Assembly: GCF_004345265.1 (NCBI RefSeq)
Contig: NZ_SLUM01000014.1
Location: 39,767 to 103,766, forward strand
Length of the DNA: 64,000 nt
Reading direction: 5' to 3'
Source: Allofournierella massiliensis
GTDB lineage: Bacteria; Bacillota; Clostridia; Oscillospirales; Ruminococcaceae
Part shown: one piece after another, positions 56,132-64,000 of the stretch
Layout of the letters: every line of letters begins with the position of its first letter
Position numbering within the stretch: position 1 is the first letter of the stretch
Position numbers and translations under genes: made by a program
The notes under the pieces: generated by a model
Databases searched by the model: none
Told to the model about the DNA's origin: nothing
Seen by the model: the letters and a program-made list of their open reading frames with translations, nothing else

Positions 56132-56160
56132 AGTATACCAAAAAGCTTGCACAAGAACAA
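56132..56160 (-). promoter_or_regulatory. Promoter of the ATP synthase operon
   Basis: TTGTTC (56160-56155) and TATACT (56137-56132), spacer 17. Confidence 0.7.
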
Positions 56161-56322
56161 TCATTTTTTGGTTTTCTTTCGATATATCTGCCCTCATATC
56201 ATGAAGTATACCATACTCTTTCATCGGAACAATCAGTCAAAACTGCTCCTGGTGTCAAAAATGCAAGAAATTTAAAATTTTTCATTCATTATGAATATTA
56301 TTTCACACGCATTTTGCAGGGT

Positions 56323-56351
56323 TTGTTCTTTTGTTCGCGGTGTGCTATAAT
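56323..56351 (+). promoter_or_regulatory. Promoter of the glycosyltransferase gene
   Basis: TTGTTC (56323-56328) and extended -10 TGCTATAAT (56346-56351), spacer 17. It shares the TTGTTC -35 with the divergent atp promoter. Confidence 0.75.
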
Positions 56352-56405
56352 AGAAAACACCCGTGCCTCAGCAAACGGGTTTTTTCCGAGAAAGGCGGTA
56401 GTCGC

Positions 56406-57353
56406 ATGCTTGTCTCCATCATCGTTCCCTGCTATAACGAGCAGGAATCTCTGCCGCTGTTTTACAGGGAGATCACCCGGGTAGCCGGGGAAATGAAAGA
56501 AAGCCACAACGCGGATTTTGAGTTCATTTTTGTGGACGACGGCTCCAAAGACAATACCCTGGTCATTGCCCGTGAGCTTCACAAGCAGGATAAGCGGGTG
56601 CGCTACATCAGCTTTTCCCGCAACTTCGGCAAGGAGGCGGGCATTCTGGCCGGCCTGCAGGCCGCAAAGGGCGATTATGTAGCCATGATGGACGCGGATC
56701 TTCAGGATCCGCCGGCCCTGCTGCCCCAGATGCTGGACGCCCTTCTGCTTGAGGATTACGACTGCGCCGCCACCCGGCGCACCAACCGCAAGGGCGAGCC
56801 GCCCATCCGCAGCTTTTTCGCCCGGATGTTCTACAAACTCATCAACAAGATGAGCGACGCGGACATTGTGGACGGCGCACGGGACTACCGGCTGATGCGC
56901 CGCAGGATGGTGGACGCCATTCTCTCCATGCCCGAATATAACCGGTTCTCCAAGGGCATCTTCGGCTGGGTGGGCTTCAAGACCAAATGGCTGGAGTATG
57001 TGAACGTGGAACGGGTGGCCGGCGAAACCAAGTGGAATTTCTGGAAGCTGTTTCTTTATTCGCTGGAAGGCATCATCGGCTTTTCCACCGCCCCGCTGGC
57101 CATTGCCAGCCTGATGGGCATGTTCTTCTGCCTGCTGGCCTTTATCATGATCATTGTGATCATCGTGCGCACCCTTCTGTTCGGCGATCCCACCAGCGGA
57201 TGGCCCAGCATGGTGTGTATCATCTTTCTGTGCAGCGGCGTGCAGCTGTTCTGCATGGGTGTTCTGGGCCAGTATCTGGCAAAAACCTATCTGGAAACCA
57301 AGCACCGCCCGGTGTACATCACCCGGGAAACCGAAGAGGATCTGGATGACTGA
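56406..57353 (+). CDS. GT2 glycosyltransferase with two C-terminal membrane helices (GtrB/DPM-like)
   Basis: 315 residues. The GT-A domain opens VSIIVPCYNEQESLPLFYRE, with the nucleotide-binding VDDGSKDNT and the metal motif DADLQDPP. Two membrane helices (about 235-258 and 270-295) end the protein. This is the architecture of polyprenol-phosphate glycosyltransferases such as GtrB, which load a sugar onto undecaprenyl phosphate for cell-envelope decoration. The partner flippase is not adjacent. The ATG at 56406 has AGAAAGGCGG; the gene stands alone. Confidence 0.88.
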   Translation: MLVSIIVPCYNEQESLPLFYREITRVAGEMKESHNADFEFIFVDDGSKDNTLVIARELHKQDKRVRYISFSRNFGKEAGILAGLQAAKGDYVAMMDADLQDPPALLPQMLDALLLEDYDCAATRRTNRKGEPPIRSFFARMFYKLINKMSDADIVDGARDYRLMRRRMVDAILSMPEYNRFSKGIFGWVGFKTKWLEYVNVERVAGETKWNFWKLFLYSLEGIIGFSTAPLAIASLMGMFFCLLAFIMIIVIIVRTLLFGDPTSGWPSMVCIIFLCSGVQLFCMGVLGQYLAKTYLETKHRPVYITRETEEDLDD

Positions 57354-57414
57354 CTTTTTGTTTGCCAGCCGCCGGGCCTGATCTGTTTGCTTTTCTAACT
57401 TTCTTATATAAAAC

Positions 57415-57590
57415 CGAACGGCAGGTGTTCAGCCTGTCTGAATGAAAAGGGAAACGGGTAATCAATCCCGTGCGGGACCGCCGCCGTGTGGGCCAGCGCC
57501 CCGGCCATCTGCCACTGTTCCAATGGGAATGGGAAGGCCGGCCGGGCGCGCGCTTTAACGCCCACGAGCCGGAAGACCTGCCTGCCGTTC
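57415..57590 (+). promoter_or_regulatory. Cobalamin riboswitch
   Basis: GGCAGGTG at the 5' end pairs with ACCTGCCTGCC at the 3' end. Between them are AAAAGGGAAACGGGT, ATCCCGTGCGGGACCG, a CTGCCACTGTT core and the B12 box GAGCCGGAAGACCTGCC (57566-57583). These are the hallmarks of the adenosylcobalamin-type switch. It controls the corrinoid import genes downstream. Identified by eye. Confidence 0.92.
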
Positions 57591-57727
57591 GCATCCGCAC
57601 CAGTAAACTTCTTTCTGGCGCGGAACCCCGCTTCGTGGACGGACCAAACACGCGGCAGGGCGGCAGTCTGGCCTGGGGGCAGTGCGCCTCACGGGGTCTT
57701 TTCTGTCGTGCCTGTTTTGCCGCAGCT

Positions 57728-57770
57728 GCGCCGCTCCGCCTTGCCGGGGCGGCGCTTCTTTGTTCTTTGC
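57728..57770 (+). terminator. Expression-platform terminator of the riboswitch
   Basis: GCGCCGC/GGCGGCGC stem followed by TTCTTTGTTCTTT, about 75 bases before the first gene. With cobalamin bound, transcription should stop here. Confidence 0.75.
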
Positions 57771-57826
57771 GGCAATCCGGCCGCATGGAAATACATCCCC
57801 CATAAACCATTTCAGGAGGAACATTT

Positions 57827-58819
57827 ATGAAACGTATTCTTTCCGCACTTGTCGCCGCGGCTCTGGCTTTCAGCATGGCTGCCTGCTCCGCACCGGCTGC
57901 CAGCACATCCGCGTCGGTTTCTTCCACCGCCGCATCTTCCGCTTCGACAGGCGCTTCCAGCGAAACCGCTGCGGTGGCCAAGCCCACCGAGGATCGCAGC
58001 GGCGCTGCCATTACCCTGCCGGACAATGTGGAGACTGTGATCTCCATGGCTCCCTCCATCACCCAGACCCTGATGGACCTGGGCTGCACCGATCAGATCA
58101 TTGCTCTGGACGCTAACAGTGCCAAGATGGAAAATGCCCCTCAGGGCCTGCCCGTTTTTGACATGATGACCCCGGATGCCGAGCAGATGGCCACCCTGGT
58201 TCCGGATGTGATCTTTGTGTCATCCATCAGCTCCTCCGGCGGCGAGGATCCCTTCCAGCCTTTGCAGGAGCTGGGCGCCACCGTGGTCTGCATCCCCACC
58301 AGCTCCTCCATTGAGGACATTTACGAGGACGTGACCTTCCTGGGCCAGGTCATGGGAAAAACCGAGCGCGCTGACGAAATCAACCAGAACCTGAAGGCCG
58401 AGATCGACCGGATTGCCGCACTGGGCGCCTCCATCCCCGAGGATCAGCGCAAGACCGTTTACTTTGAGATTTCCGCTGCTCCCTCTGCCTACAGCACCGG
58501 CTCCGGCACCTACATGGACGAGATGATCAGCCTGATCGGCGCCAATAACATGATGGCCGACAAGGCCGAGGGCTGGACCAGTGTGGACAGTGAAGTAGTC
58601 GTGAGCGGCAACCCGGACGTGATTCTCACCAATGTGGACTACATCGAAGATCCCGTGGGCGAGATCAAGAGCCGTGAAGGCTGGGAAGCCGTGACCGCCG
58701 TAAAGAACGGCGACGTATACCAGATTGACAAGCAGTCCTCCTCTCTGCCCAACGAGAACATCGTGAGCGCTCTGGAAGAGATGAGCAAGGCCGTTTATCC
58801 GGAGGTATTCGGCGAATGA
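57827..58819 (+). CDS. btuF: Corrinoid ABC transporter substrate-binding lipoprotein
   Basis: 330 residues with a lipoprotein signal whose lipobox is SMAAC (Cys20), then an Ala/Ser/Thr linker. The TroA/BtuF-like helical-backbone fold follows: VISMAPSITQTLMDLGCTDQIIALD and the C-terminal NGDVYQIDKQ. The riboswitch makes cobalamin or another corrinoid the likely cargo; the fold alone would also fit siderophores. Strong AGGAGG site. Overlaps btuC by 4 bases. Confidence 0.9.
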   Translation: MKRILSALVAAALAFSMAACSAPAASTSASVSSTAASSASTGASSETAAVAKPTEDRSGAAITLPDNVETVISMAPSITQTLMDLGCTDQIIALDANSAKMENAPQGLPVFDMMTPDAEQMATLVPDVIFVSSISSSGGEDPFQPLQELGATVVCIPTSSSIEDIYEDVTFLGQVMGKTERADEINQNLKAEIDRIAALGASIPEDQRKTVYFEISAAPSAYSTGSGTYMDEMISLIGANNMMADKAEGWTSVDSEVVVSGNPDVILTNVDYIEDPVGEIKSREGWEAVTAVKNGDVYQIDKQSSSLPNENIVSALEEMSKAVYPEVFGE

Positions 58820-59850
58820 GCCGTTTTTCCCGCCCGGGGCGGTTCGGCCTGTTGTGCCTGGCCGCGCTGGCTGCGGTGATTCTGGGCATCGGTGTGGGCA
58901 GCGTGCCCATCTCCCCTGTTGAAATTCTGCAGGTTCTCGCCAACAAACTGTGGGGCGCCGCACTGCCGGACCAGATGAATCCGGTGATCCCGGGGCTTGT
59001 GCGGAGCATCCGCCTGCCCCGGGTGCTGCTGGCTTTCTGTGTGGGCGCTTCGCTGGCGGTAAGCGGCGCGGTGATGCAGTCTCTTCTGCAAAACCCGCTG
59101 GCTTCCTCCTACGGTCTCGGCGTTTCCTCCGGTGCAGGACTGGGCGCGGCGGTCCTCATCGTCACCGGCGTGGCCGACAGCGCTGCCGGCACCTTCCTGC
59201 TGCCGGCGGTCTGCCTGTGCTGCGGTCTGGCCACCATGGGCGGCGCGCTGGCCATCTCCACCCGACTGGATCGGAATCTTTCCAACAACACCATCATTCT
59301 CATCGGCATGGTGCTGTCGCTCTTTCTCAACGCCATCATGACCACCCTCTCCACCGCCAACCCGGACTACACCCAGCGCATCACCCTGTGGCAGCTGGGC
59401 AGTCTTTCCATGAAAACCTGGAAACAGCTGGGCCCGGTGGCGCTGGCGGCAGTGGTGTGCATTCTGGCCTTCTGGCGGCTGGCTTCCGAGCTGGATCTGC
59501 TCAGCTTCGGGGAAGAACAGGCCTCCGCCATGGGGCTGGAGCGCAAACGGGTCAAGTGGATTCTGGTTCTGCTGGTGGCACTGCTCACCGGCACCGCTGT
59601 TGCCTTTGTGGGTGTAATCGGTTTTGTGGATCTGGTTGCTCCCCACATTGTGCGGCGGATCTTCGGGCCCTCTCACCGGATGATGATCCCGGCCTGTGCC
59701 ATATTCGGCGGAGGCTTTTTGTCCCTGTGCGATCTGGCCGCCCGGACTCTGGCTTCTCCCTCCGAGATTCCCATCGGATCCATTACGGCCCTGATCGGCG
59801 CACCCTTTTTTCTGTATATCTTTTTCTCCAGCCGAAAGGAGGCCCGCTGA
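58816..59850 (+). CDS. btuC: Corrinoid ABC transporter permease (FecCD family)
   Basis: 344 residues and about ten membrane helices. Family landmarks are RLPRVLLAFCVGASLAVSGAVMQSLLQNPLA, GVSSGAGLGA and the C-terminal FVGVIGFVDLVAPHIVRRIFG that contacts the ATPase. It overlaps its neighbours on both sides (ATGA), as expected for a stoichiometric complex. Confidence 0.93.
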   Translation: MSRFSRPGRFGLLCLAALAAVILGIGVGSVPISPVEILQVLANKLWGAALPDQMNPVIPGLVRSIRLPRVLLAFCVGASLAVSGAVMQSLLQNPLASSYGLGVSSGAGLGAAVLIVTGVADSAAGTFLLPAVCLCCGLATMGGALAISTRLDRNLSNNTIILIGMVLSLFLNAIMTTLSTANPDYTQRITLWQLGSLSMKTWKQLGPVALAAVVCILAFWRLASELDLLSFGEEQASAMGLERKRVKWILVLLVALLTGTAVAFVGVIGFVDLVAPHIVRRIFGPSHRMMIPACAIFGGGFLSLCDLAARTLASPSEIPIGSITALIGAPFFLYIFFSSRKEAR

Positions 59851-60605
59851 TGCTGCACGCCGAACACATCACCTGTGGCTATGGGGGCAAGCCTGTGGTA
59901 CGGGATCTTTCCTTTTCGGCCCATCGCGGCCAGATTCTCTGCATTCTTGGCGCAAATGGCTGCGGCAAGACCACTCTGCTGCGTGCGGTGGCCGGTCTGC
60001 TGCCCAGTACCGGAAGCATCCGTGCAGCAGGGCTGGATCTGCGCACTGCGCCCCGCCGCCAGGTGGCGCAGACGGTTGCTTTTCTCAGTCAGATGTCCAA
60101 TCTGTATTTTTCTTATACAGTATATCAGACTGTAGAAATGGGACGGTATGCGCACCGCTCTTCCGGCTTTTTGGGCGGCGCTTCTGCCGGTGACGGCGAG
60201 ATGGTGCGCGCCTGCCTGGAGCAGACCGGCCTCTGGGAGCTGCGGAATCAGCCCATCACCGCCCTGTCCGGCGGTCAGCTGCAGCGGGTTTTTCTGGCCC
60301 GGGTGTTTGCTCAGGATCCGAAAATCATTCTGCTGGACGAACCTACCAATCATCTGGATCTGAAATATCAGATTGAACTGATGGAACAGCTACGCCGCTG
60401 GGTTTCCCAGGGCGAGCGCTGTGTGGTGGGTGTACTCCATGATGTGAATCTGGCCCTGAACTATGCCGACCAGTTGCTGCTCATGCAGGATGGTCAGGCC
60501 CTCTGCCAGACTGCCGCTGACAATCTGAATCCCGCTCTGCTGGATCAGATTTACGACCTGGATGTGCGTGGCTATATGCGCCGTGCGCTCCAGCGATGGG
60601 AGTGA
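59850..60605 (+). CDS. btuD: Corrinoid ABC transporter ATPase
   Basis: 251 residues. Walker A LGANGCGKTT, signature LSGGQLQRVFLARVFAQ, Walker B ILLDEPTNHLD, and the H-loop His in VLHDVNLAL. The start overlaps the btuC stop and has GAAAGGAGG upstream. It powers import by BtuC. Confidence 0.94.
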   Translation: MLHAEHITCGYGGKPVVRDLSFSAHRGQILCILGANGCGKTTLLRAVAGLLPSTGSIRAAGLDLRTAPRRQVAQTVAFLSQMSNLYFSYTVYQTVEMGRYAHRSSGFLGGASAGDGEMVRACLEQTGLWELRNQPITALSGGQLQRVFLARVFAQDPKIILLDEPTNHLDLKYQIELMEQLRRWVSQGERCVVGVLHDVNLALNYADQLLLMQDGQALCQTAADNLNPALLDQIYDLDVRGYMRRALQRWE

Positions 60606-60611
60606 ACTGCA

Positions 60612-61130
60612 ATGGAACTGTATCACAGCCCCTGGGAGGCCTACCCTTTTCTGAGCGATGAACCGGAGGATCTGCGCTGTGACTTTGAGCTGCTGACTGA
60701 CGGAATCGCCAGCCAGACCGGCCTGCTGCGGGCACAGGTAACGGATGAAGCCCTGAAGGCCGAACTGTTACAGGTATGCGAACTGGTGTACCATGCCAAT
60801 CCTACGCTGCGTACCCGCTTCACCGTCAGCCCCGACGAAATTTACTGGCTATCCGCCGCCTGTGAGAGACTGCGCGGGCAAAGCGAAGGGCGCTGCTCCC
60901 GCTTTGTGCTGCCCCAGGGTTGCCCGGCCGCCTGTACCGCTCATATCCTGCGGGTACAGTGCAAGGAACTGGTGCGTCTGCTCTACCGCCACGCTCATCA
61001 GGGACATCCGGTGGAGCCTTTGCTGCTGGATTTTGCAAATCTGTTGTCCGGCTATTTCTTCCTGCTGGCTCTGGTGCTGAACGCACAGGCCGGGCAGGAG
61101 GAGGTGGAGTTTGTCAGCCGGAACTACTAA
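60612..61130 (+). CDS. Probable cobalamin adenosyltransferase (PduO-like)
   Basis: 172 residues, predicted helical bundle. The C-terminal half contains RFVLPQGCPAACTAHILRVQ and FANLLSGYFFLLALVLN, which line up with the FVLPGG-AA-H-R and LNRLSDLLF-A motifs of PduO-type ATP:cob(I)alamin adenosyltransferases. The N-terminal third is unusual. The last place in a B12-regulated import operon, 6 bases after btuD, fits conversion of imported corrinoid to the coenzyme form. The call rests on motif resemblance and context; a corrinoid-binding accessory role is the alternative. Confidence 0.65.
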   Translation: MELYHSPWEAYPFLSDEPEDLRCDFELLTDGIASQTGLLRAQVTDEALKAELLQVCELVYHANPTLRTRFTVSPDEIYWLSAACERLRGQSEGRCSRFVLPQGCPAACTAHILRVQCKELVRLLYRHAHQGHPVEPLLLDFANLLSGYFFLLALVLNAQAGQEEVEFVSRNY

Positions 61131-61156
61131 ACCATCTCCCCATTCTGTTTCATACA

Positions 61157-61200
61157 GGAAAAGCCGAAGAGCATGTGTCAAGCATGCTCTTCGGCTTTTT
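61157..61200. terminator. Bidirectional terminator after the B12 operon
   Basis: AAAAGCCGAAGAGCATG/CATGCTCTTCGGCTTTT stem with a 7-base loop. Confidence 0.9.
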
Positions 61201-61204
61201 CCAT

Positions 61205-61888
61205 TCAGTTTAATTTTCCATGTTTAAACAGCCAGTATGCAATGCCAATGGCCATTGCGCCGGACAGCAAAATCAGGAAGGAAACACTTCCAATCAGCCC
61301 CGGAGCCGCCACAAAGAGAATGCACATGAATACCAGCGGAATAATGGCAATGTTCATATTGCGATAGAAATACTTGAAGGCCAGTGCACCAAACAACGCC
61401 GGAATTACATTGTTGAAGGCCGGCTGCAGAGCCGGCGCCTCCAGCACCGGCGTAAGTGGTACCAGGCACAGCACACCGATGGCCAGCACCAGCGTGGTTA
61501 TCAGACTGCTTGCAGCCACCGACAAAGTGGAGATCACATCGTTTTCCGGCGTGCCCACCTCGGTGCCGCAGATTTCGCGGGCATTCACCGCACAGGGAAC
61601 CTTCAGGTTCAGCACGTTGCCGGTAATGAAGGTCAGGTAGCTGGCGCCGGAACCCAGCAGCGGAGAATAGACGAGAAATTCCACCACACCACTGGTCCAG
61701 TAGATGATGGCAACCTGGAAAAAGCCCATGCCGAAGGCAGCCCAGTCCGGGCCTGCTCCCAGAACCCATCCCATGGCCAGAGGAGCCGCCAGCATCAGCA
61801 GGATCCCCACACTCAGTCCGACCCGACCAATCACATGGATACCATTCTCATAGCGCTCATAAAAGGCGCTGCGTTCGGTTTCATTCAT
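61205..61888 (-). CDS. Integral membrane protein of unknown function, partner of the DUF5058 protein
   Basis: 227 residues and about six membrane helices. It is not recognised as a named family. Notable segments are EFLVYSPLLGSGASYLTFITGN, VNAREICGTEVGTPENDVIS in a conserved-looking loop, and the repeated Pro/Gly bends. The start at 61888 (MNETERSAFYE) has GAAGGAGGG. It follows the DUF5058 gene by 16 bases, so the two probably form a heteromeric membrane complex, possibly a transporter. Confidence 0.7.
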   Translation of the reverse strand: MNETERSAFYERYENGIHVIGRVGLSVGILLMLAAPLAMGWVLGAGPDWAAFGMGFFQVAIIYWTSGVVEFLVYSPLLGSGASYLTFITGNVLNLKVPCAVNAREICGTEVGTPENDVISTLSVAASSLITTLVLAIGVLCLVPLTPVLEAPALQPAFNNVIPALFGALAFKYFYRNMNIAIIPLVFMCILFVAAPGLIGSVSFLILLSGAMAIGIAYWLFKHGKLN

Positions 61889-61904
61889 TGCCCCATTCCC
61901 TCCT

Positions 61905-62645
61905 TCACACAATGCCGCCCAACAGCACAGCTGCGGCCATTCCAACCAGCATACTGCCCGCCATGGAGAAGTTGTCCAGCCAGGTCACCTTTCTCACCCG
62001 TGCAAAATACTCAAACACTGCCATGGCAGCGGCGCTCACCAGCGCCACAATCAGCGGCATGAAGTTATTCAGGCGCACGCCCTCGCCCAGATAGGAACCA
62101 ATATAAGCGCTTACCAGGCCCACAAACATGGCGGTGAACATATAATCGCCAAAGCTCTTCTGGCCCTTTTCCTTTTTGGCAGTAGCCTTTTTGACCCGCT
62201 TCATATACCGTTTCAGGCAGAAGATGCACAGCAGGCAGCCGGAGAGGATACCTGCGGTCATCACAAGACCGATGGTCACAAATACCGGAGCTGTCAACTC
62301 CTGGCTCCCCAGACCACCGCTCATGCCTGCGGCGCGGGCAGCGATGTCTGCAACGTTACCCTCATAGTGCAGTGCACCCACCACCGAGAGCCGCATCCAG
62401 GGCAGCGGAATGCCAAGGCTGCCACTCAGCGCAATAACACCCAGAAGAATCGAAATACTGGGCAGCAGCGTAAAGGTAACGCTGGAAGTAATGGCCCGGC
62501 GCATCCTGACCCGATCCATTCCCAAAGCCACCCCCGCACGGTAGCTTTTTACCATAAACACTACACTGAGCCCCAGAATAAACAGGACAACCACACCCAC
62601 AATCGCAAACATGGGCAGGCTGTTCAGTTGTTCCAACAACGACAT
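61905..62645 (-). CDS. DUF5058-family membrane protein
   Basis: 246 residues and about seven membrane helices. The segment MRRAITSSVTFTLLPSISILLGVIALSG and the later GIPLPWMRLSVVGALHYE are what I recall of DUF5058, a family of unknown function found with a second membrane protein. A basic cytoplasmic loop (KRYMKRVKKATAKKEKGQK) splits the protein. The ATG has ATAGGAGGAAG. A TATGAT lies upstream without a clear -35. Confidence 0.72.
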   Translation of the reverse strand: MSLLEQLNSLPMFAIVGVVVLFILGLSVVFMVKSYRAGVALGMDRVRMRRAITSSVTFTLLPSISILLGVIALSGSLGIPLPWMRLSVVGALHYEGNVADIAARAAGMSGGLGSQELTAPVFVTIGLVMTAGILSGCLLCIFCLKRYMKRVKKATAKKEKGQKSFGDYMFTAMFVGLVSAYIGSYLGEGVRLNNFMPLIVALVSAAAMAVFEYFARVRKVTWLDNFSMAGSMLVGMAAAVLLGGIV

Positions 62646-62919
62646 ATTGCTTCCTCCTATCACACAGTTGTGTACTGCTTTATCATAACATATTTTTAAA
62701 TTCCGCGCATCTGCCACTTCTGCTTTAAAGCCGATCTTTCCCTGCAACTCTTTTCCACAGAAAAGTTCTTCCCTTGTGGAAAATCCGGCCGGTGAGATCG
62801 AAAATGCATTCCCTTTCTTTTCAACAAGAAGCCTCCATACTCGTAGAGAACAACCCTTCATCTTCAAAAGAAAAGCCCGGTCAGAGACCGGGTTTTATTC
62901 GTTCTGCTCTGCTTGGCCG
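62646..62919. other. Intergenic region without a recognised gene
   Basis: Holds a small inverted pair TTTTCCACAG/TTGTGGAAAA (62751-62783), and a terminator-like hairpin AAGCCCGGTC/GACCGGGTTTT (62872-62896). Nothing else is convincing. Confidence 0.5.
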
Positions 62920-62925
62920 GATAAA

Positions 62926-63270
62926 CAAAAAAAGCCCAGCAAAATAGCTGAGCTCTTTGAATAAAATGCAGTTCATCCTGCCGGGGCGTTCGTTTTCCCC
63001 CGGCAGTGGGGCCCCCGCAAAAGTTTGCCTTGCAAAGTTTTGTGGGGAAAAGGAGGAATGACGAAATGGTATGAGAAAAGCCCAGCCGAATGGCTGGGCT
63101 TTTTGAATGGAATGTAGTCCATTCTGCCGGGGCGTTCGTTTTCCCCCGGCAGCGGGGCCCCCGCAAAAGTTTGCCTTGCAAAGTTTTGTGGGGAAAAGGA
63201 GGAATGACGAAATGGTATGAAAAAAGCCCAGCCAAATGGCTGGGCTTTTTGAATGGAATGTAGTCCATTC
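62926..63270. repeat. 146-bp tandem repeats rich in hairpins
   Basis: Two nearly identical units with the repeated landmark TGCCGGGGCG at 62979 and 63125, plus partial units at both ends. Each carries four stem-loops: GAATGGA/TCCATTC, CTGCCGGGG/CCCCGGCAG, CCCCGCAAAA/TTTTGTGGGG and AAAAGCCCAGCC/GGCTGGGCTTTT. The last is a terminator facing the rRNA-tRNA operon (63219-63249). Units differ by only a few bases. Confidence 0.88.
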
Positions 63271-63275
63271 CGACG

Positions 63276-63350
63276 TGGTGACCCGTGGGAGAATCGAACT
63301 CCCGTTTGCGGCGTGAGAGGCCGCCGTCTTGACCGCTTGACCAACGGGCC
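63276..63350 (-). tRNA. tRNA-Glu (CTC)
   Basis: Acceptor GGCCCGT pairs with ACGGGTC, followed by encoded CCA. The anticodon stem GCGGC/GCCGC holds the loop CTCTCAC with anticodon CTC, and the T arm is GGGAG-TTCGAAT-CTCCC. It lies about 70 bases after the second 5S gene in the same direction. Confidence 0.95.
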
Positions 63351-63420
63351 ATCTATATAAAAAAGCCGAACTCCAAGAGCGGGAATGCCCATCGGCATTC
63401 GGCTTTATTCGCATTTGCGA

Positions 63421-63536
<116 letters not shown>

Positions 63537-63570
63537 CGATGCGAATGAAAAGAATAAAGAGAAGAGAAAA

Positions 63571-63686
<116 letters not shown>

Positions 63687-63791
63687 CATATATGCTCAGC
63701 ATATCAGCCTTACATATTCTCTTTACCCGAGGGATGCACCCTCAAAACTGAATAATAAACTGCTTGCAAATTAGAAGTACCATAAAGACTT

Positions 63792-64000
63792 GTGGTCAAG
63801 CCCTCGACCTATTAGTACACGCTAGCTCAACGCGTCACCGCGCTTACACTTTGTGCCTATCAACCTTGTAGTCTTCAAGGGGTCTTACCTGATTGACTCA
63901 GTGGGATATCTTATCTTTGGGCCGGCTTCACGCTTAGATGCTTTCAGCGTTTATCCGATCCGCACATAGCTGCCCAGCTGTGCCACTGGCGTGACAACTG
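63792..64000 (-). rRNA. rrl: 23S ribosomal RNA, 3' end only
   Basis: The minus strand reads the conserved 3' part of 23S, including GGTCGAGGGCTTGACCACAA at the end and the AAGCATCTAAGCGTGAAGCC region. The rest lies beyond the window. The exact 3' end is approximate. Confidence 0.95.

Noticed and set aside
62751..62783. An inverted pair of DnaA-box-like TTTTCCACA sequences
   Set aside because: Only two imperfect boxes, and no dnaA, dnaN or AT-rich unwinding region. The pair looks like a small hairpin, not an origin.
63050..63260. Two 19-codon frames (MTKWYEKSPA...) behind AAAAGGAGGA in the 146-bp repeats
   Set aside because: The Shine-Dalgarno is only one base from the ATG, the frames run through a terminator hairpin, and they exist only because the unit is duplicated.
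62881..63414. Minus-strand open frames with a repeated FHSKSPAI segment
   Set aside because: They run through the 146-bp repeats, tRNA-Glu and terminators; not credible as genes.

Overview
The window is GC-rich chromosomal DNA from a Gram-positive, probably anaerobic Clostridia-type bacterium. The evidence is the Firmicutes style of the gene set: PyrK plus class 1B PyrD, an L10 leader, strong AGGAGG-type ribosome binding sites, an ATP synthase c-subunit with a two-carboxylate Na+ motif, lactate dehydrogenase and FtsH. The closest guess is the Oscillospiraceae/Ruminococcaceae (Faecalibacterium/Gemmiger/Subdoligranulum-like), but that is inference from gene style, not a database match. No phage, insertion sequence or CRISPR array is visible. 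This is mostly core genome with a few accessory spots.

Layout. 1-4585 (minus): a two-domain CbxX/SpoVK-type AAA+ ATPase cut by the window edge, release factor 3, and a GNAT-MnmM fusion that probably modifies tRNA. 4748-12794: HtrA protease, serine acetyltransferase, a membrane diguanylate cyclase and a phosphoesterase (both minus), a D,D-carboxypeptidase, nicotinate phosphoribosyltransferase and a small membrane protein. 12890-20322 (minus): a GH13 glucosidase, glmS, then the translation/secretion block rpmG-secE-nusG-rplK-rplA followed by rplJ-rplL behind its own promoter and L10 leader. 20644-26533 (plus): ddl-murI-DUF1934-argS, a zinc-ribbon/DUF2007 protein, and ldh behind a terminator-like leader. 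26637-33145 (minus): a DEAD-box helicase, a broken MATE pump next to its MarR regulator, ftsH, and two unknown membrane-anchored proteins.

33582-43195 (minus) is a pyrimidine cluster read pyrC-pyrF-pyrK-pyrD-[84-bp tandem repeat array]-pyrE-carA-carB. Its leader encodes a 26-codon hydrophobic peptide whose stop codon lies in the first arm of an intrinsic terminator, after a strong promoter and a U-rich stretch. That is the layout of UTP-sensitive, translation-coupled attenuation as in enterobacterial pyrBI, and no PyrR-type site was recognised. It is the most interesting feature of the window.

43260-48796 (minus): an intact MATE pump with MarR, an MFS transporter with a ROK repressor and a palindromic operator, and a second phosphoesterase. 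48895-56074 (minus): the complete F1Fo ATP synthase operon (atpZ-I-B-E-F-H-A-G-D-C). 56406-61130 (plus): a polyprenol-phosphate-type glycosyltransferase, then a cobalamin riboswitch driving a corrinoid ABC importer and a likely cobalamin adenosyltransferase. 61205-62645 (minus): a DUF5058 protein and an unknown membrane partner. 62920-64000: the 3' end of a 23S rRNA gene, two diverged tandem 5S genes and tRNA-Glu, all minus, followed by hairpin-rich 146-bp tandem repeats.

Long open frames antisense to many genes are a by-product of the codon bias and are not reported as genes.
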